Source: Thermoplasmata archaeon
GTDB taxonomy: Archaea; Thermoplasmatota; Thermoplasmata; Lutacidiplasmatales; UBA184
Length of the DNA stretch: 6,743 nt
Reading direction: 5' to 3'
Assembly: GCA_030043865.1 (NCBI GenBank)
Contig: JASHWZ010000111.1
Coordinates: forward strand, 1 to 6,743
Every line of letters begins with the position of its first letter. Position 1 is the stretch's first letter. The notes beneath the pieces were generated by a model. The model ran no database searches, had not been told where the DNA came from, and saw only the letters and a list, made by a program, of their open reading frames with translations. A program made the translations under genes and the position numbers. Positions 5,426 through 6,743 of this stretch are shown piece by piece.

Positions 5426-6328
5426 CTACGGTGCCGTAGCCCGGCGGTGCAGATACTCCTCGAAGCTGGTCATTCGAAAACCGAACTTGGACTCCCAGAC
5501 GCGGGCGTCCCATCGGTGCGCGTGCCGCTCCAGCACCGCGAACACCTCGGCGAAACCCTTCGCGAGCGGTGGCGGCAGCGATAGGTTCTCCTCGCCCGGG
5601 GGTACCTCGCGGTAGGCGAACGGTCGGCTCCATCGTCGGGAGAGCGTGCGGACGATCTCGGGATACGTGGTGACCTCTCCCGCCAGTTCCCACGCCTCGC
5701 CCACCGACTGCTCGGGATGGGAGAACGCCCACGCGGCGACCCGTCCCACGTCATCCACTTCGATGTGCGGGATGGCGGTGTCCGGTCCGACGGGCAGCTC
5801 CATCACCCCAGTGCTCATCGCTCGGGGAAAGAACGCGCCTCCCGGTAACCAGCTGCCCATGAAGAAGGGCGGGCGAAGGATCGTTCGAGGCACGCCGAGC
5901 TGCTCGGCCACGGCTTCGATCGCGGTCTTGCTCTTCCAGACAGAAACCCCGGGAGATTGACACGCACTTGCGACCGTGCTCAGCACGACGTGAGGAACAT
6001 GGGCGGCGTCGGCCGCCCGGAGCGCTCCCTCGCCCTGCCGAACCTCGTTCCTCTCGAACGCTGCCCAGTCGAAGGACGCGGCTCCGTCGTCGGAGGGCAC
6101 GGTGACCACGAAGAGTCCATCGACTCCCTTGAGGTGAGGAACGAGCGGGGTCGGATCTCGAAGGTCGGCGACGAGCGGCTCGATCCCCTCGCCCTCGAGG
6201 CGCGCCGCCTTCGACGGACTGTGCGTGATCCCGATCACTCGATGCCCGCTCGCCTTCAGGTGCCGGGCGGTCGCGCCCCCTTGACTCCCGGTGGCACCCG
6301 CGACGACGTACGTTTTCCGCGAAGCCAT
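5426..6328 (-). CDS. NmrA-like NAD(P)-binding protein (atypical short-chain dehydrogenase/reductase)
   Basis: A 300-residue protein from ATG 6328; a GTG at 6340 would add four residues, but ATG places the first beta strand at the usual distance. The N-terminal Rossmann motif G-A-T-G-S-Q-G (11-17) is the glycine-rich NmrA/HSCARG form. T-H-S-P-S-K after strand 2 (35-40) suggests preference for the phosphate of NADP(H). A-D-L-R-D (54-58) is the conserved turn after strand 3. W-K-S-K-T-A-I-E (131-138), L-G-V-P-R-T-I-L-R-P (144-153) and F-F-M-G (155-158) are the hallmark central segment, and I-E-V-D-D-V-G-R (189-196) follows. Length is typical (about 280-350). Members range from NADPH redox sensors without catalysis to quinone or isoflavone-type reductases; which applies cannot be told. 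No Tyr-x-x-x-Lys dyad is evident, favouring a sensor or non-classical enzyme. It stops at TAG, 31 bp from the convergent surface-protein gene. Confidence 0.88.
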   Translation of the reverse strand: MASRKTYVVAGATGSQGGATARHLKASGHRVIGITHSPSKAARLEGEGIEPLVADLRDPTPLVPHLKGVDGLFVVTVPSDDGAASFDWAAFERNEVRQGEGALRAADAAHVPHVVLSTVASACQSPGVSVWKSKTAIEAVAEQLGVPRTILRPPFFMGSWLPGGAFFPRAMSTGVMELPVGPDTAIPHIEVDDVGRVAAWAFSHPEQSVGEAWELAGEVTTYPEIVRTLSRRWSRPFAYREVPPGEENLSLPPPLAKGFAEVFAVLERHAHRWDARVWESKFGFRMTSFEEYLHRRATAP

Positions 6329-6522
6329 TGGCGGGGACACTCTCTGGGCGGTATTCGCGGGGGTCTAGTTGATTGTTCTCGCGCGACCGTCGCCGAGGCG
6401 AGGCTTCGAGAAGCCGTCGGTCCACGGGAGCTCGCCCCCCAGGGGGGTGCGAAGCGGCGACGATCCGACGGCCGAGACGGCCCGGAGGAGAGGCGGTCCC
6501 CGATCGCGACGAGAGGGGTTGT
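6329..6522. other. Intergenic region with inverted repeats upstream of the NmrA-like gene
   Basis: 194 bases without a gene. GGCTTC/GAAGCC at 6402-6415 (2-base centre) and CCCCCC/GGGGGG at 6435-6447 (1-base centre, extendable by C-G and G-T pairs) could form short hairpins at the end of the dehydrogenase mRNA, but no U-run follows on the minus strand. An AT-richer patch at about 6367-6380 may hold the promoter of the NmrA-like gene; no clear TATA box is seen. Confidence 0.35.
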
Positions 6523-6743
6523 TCAACCGAGTGTCTGCCGAAGCTTCGTCGTCAACTCCGCGCTCGTGAGGCGGTGGGGTGGATTTTCGTTCAGTTCCTT
6601 CAGGTCGTTCAGCACCTTCGCGACGACGGCGTCGACCGTCTCCTTGCGCGCGACGAGGTACCGCGCCTTCGGCTCCGGATCGAACAGAGCGCGGGCGACC
6701 GCTTCCGCGACCGGCGTGGGCGGAGGGAGGTCCGCCTGATGCA
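6523..6743 (-). CDS. Classical short-chain dehydrogenase/reductase, C-terminal end only
   Basis: Minus-strand frame open from the right edge to TGA at 6525-6523, giving the last 72 residues. The pattern V-A-E-A-V-A-R-A-L-F (11-20 of the visible part) followed by E-P-K-A-R-Y-L-V-A (23-31) is the signature of the C-terminal segment of classical SDRs, where the 'P-K-x-R-Y-x-V' strand follows an A-V-A-x-A-V/L helix. The final helix region ends K-L-R-Q-T-L-G. The Rossmann motif and Ser-Tyr-Lys triad lie outside the window, so cofactor and substrate cannot be inferred. It is codirectional with the NmrA-like gene, but 194 bp separate them, so an operon is possible and not shown. Confidence 0.65.
   Translation of the reverse strand, partial: HQADLPPPTPVAEAVARALFDPEPKARYLVARKETVDAVVAKVLNDLKELNENPPHRLTSAELTTKLRQTLG

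Noticed and set aside
5426..5439. CTACGG/CCGTAG inverted repeat at the 3' end of the NmrA-like gene as a terminator
   Set aside because: Only a 5-6 bp stem, overlaps the stop codon, and no U-run on either strand.
4065..5615. 516-codon plus-strand frame overlapping the surface-protein gene
   Set aside because: Its translation is Arg/Gly/Asp-rich low-complexity sequence without domains, it is the +1 shadow of a GC-rich gene with clear domains, and it runs on through the convergent gene.
5957..6739. 260-codon plus-strand frame opposite the NmrA-like and dehydrogenase genes
   Set aside because: Antisense to two family-recognisable genes; composition is typical of a GC-rich shadow frame.
1..6743. 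CRISPR array, rRNA, insertion-sequence terminal repeats or toxin-antitoxin pair
   Set aside because: No regularly spaced repeats, rRNA-like sequence, transposase motif or paired small genes were seen on reading both strands.

Overview
The window looks like a GC-rich archaeal chromosome segment. The evidence is a tRNA-Ile gene with no encoded CCA end, an archaeal TATA box (AAAATATAAA) about 75 bp before the largest gene, closely packed genes, and a large secreted-and-anchored surface protein with fibronectin III repeats and a 'GLPxGxxWxV' beta domain common in archaeal surface proteins. Thermoplasmatota is my best guess for the phylum, but that is inference; no marker gene here fixes it.

Layout. 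(1) 1-487, minus: N-terminal 162 residues of a tyrosine recombinase that runs off the left edge. (2) 488-537: a 50-bp divergent promoter region. (3) 538-612, plus: an intact tRNA-Ile(GAU) gene. (4) 573-2100: a small integrated element. The 3' half of the tRNA gene is repeated at 2055-2100 (44 of 46 bases, and 39 of 40 across the core 573-612). The two copies bracket a broken minus-strand tyrosine recombinase (620-1420) and one intact plus-strand gene for a pyridoxamine-5'-phosphate-oxidase-like flavin/F420 split-barrel protein (1470-1952). This has the form of an attL-int-cargo-attR insertion at a tRNA gene, reduced to about 1.5 kb and probably immobile. (5) 2101-2259: host flank with a perfect 10-bp-arm inverted repeat, a TATA box and a Shine-Dalgarno sequence. 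(6) 2260-5394, plus: a 1044-residue surface protein with signal anchor, unknown beta-rich N-terminal region, three fibronectin III repeats, beta domains, a transmembrane helix and an unusually basic cytoplasmic tail ending in four 11-residue W-x-R-x-R repeats. (7) 5426-6328, minus: an NmrA-type NAD(P)-binding protein, convergent with the surface protein gene. (8) 6523-6743, minus: the C-terminal end of a classical short-chain dehydrogenase, cut by the right edge.

The left half is an integration hotspot: one tRNA gene lies between two tyrosine recombinases, with a decayed mini-element on its 3' side. The right half is ordinary chromosome (surface protein plus two Rossmann-fold oxidoreductase-type genes) with no obvious shared pathway. 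The most unusual points are the minimal tRNA-bounded element with a single cargo gene, its integrase interrupted by an amber codon and lacking one catalytic residue, and the repeat-bearing basic tail of the surface protein.
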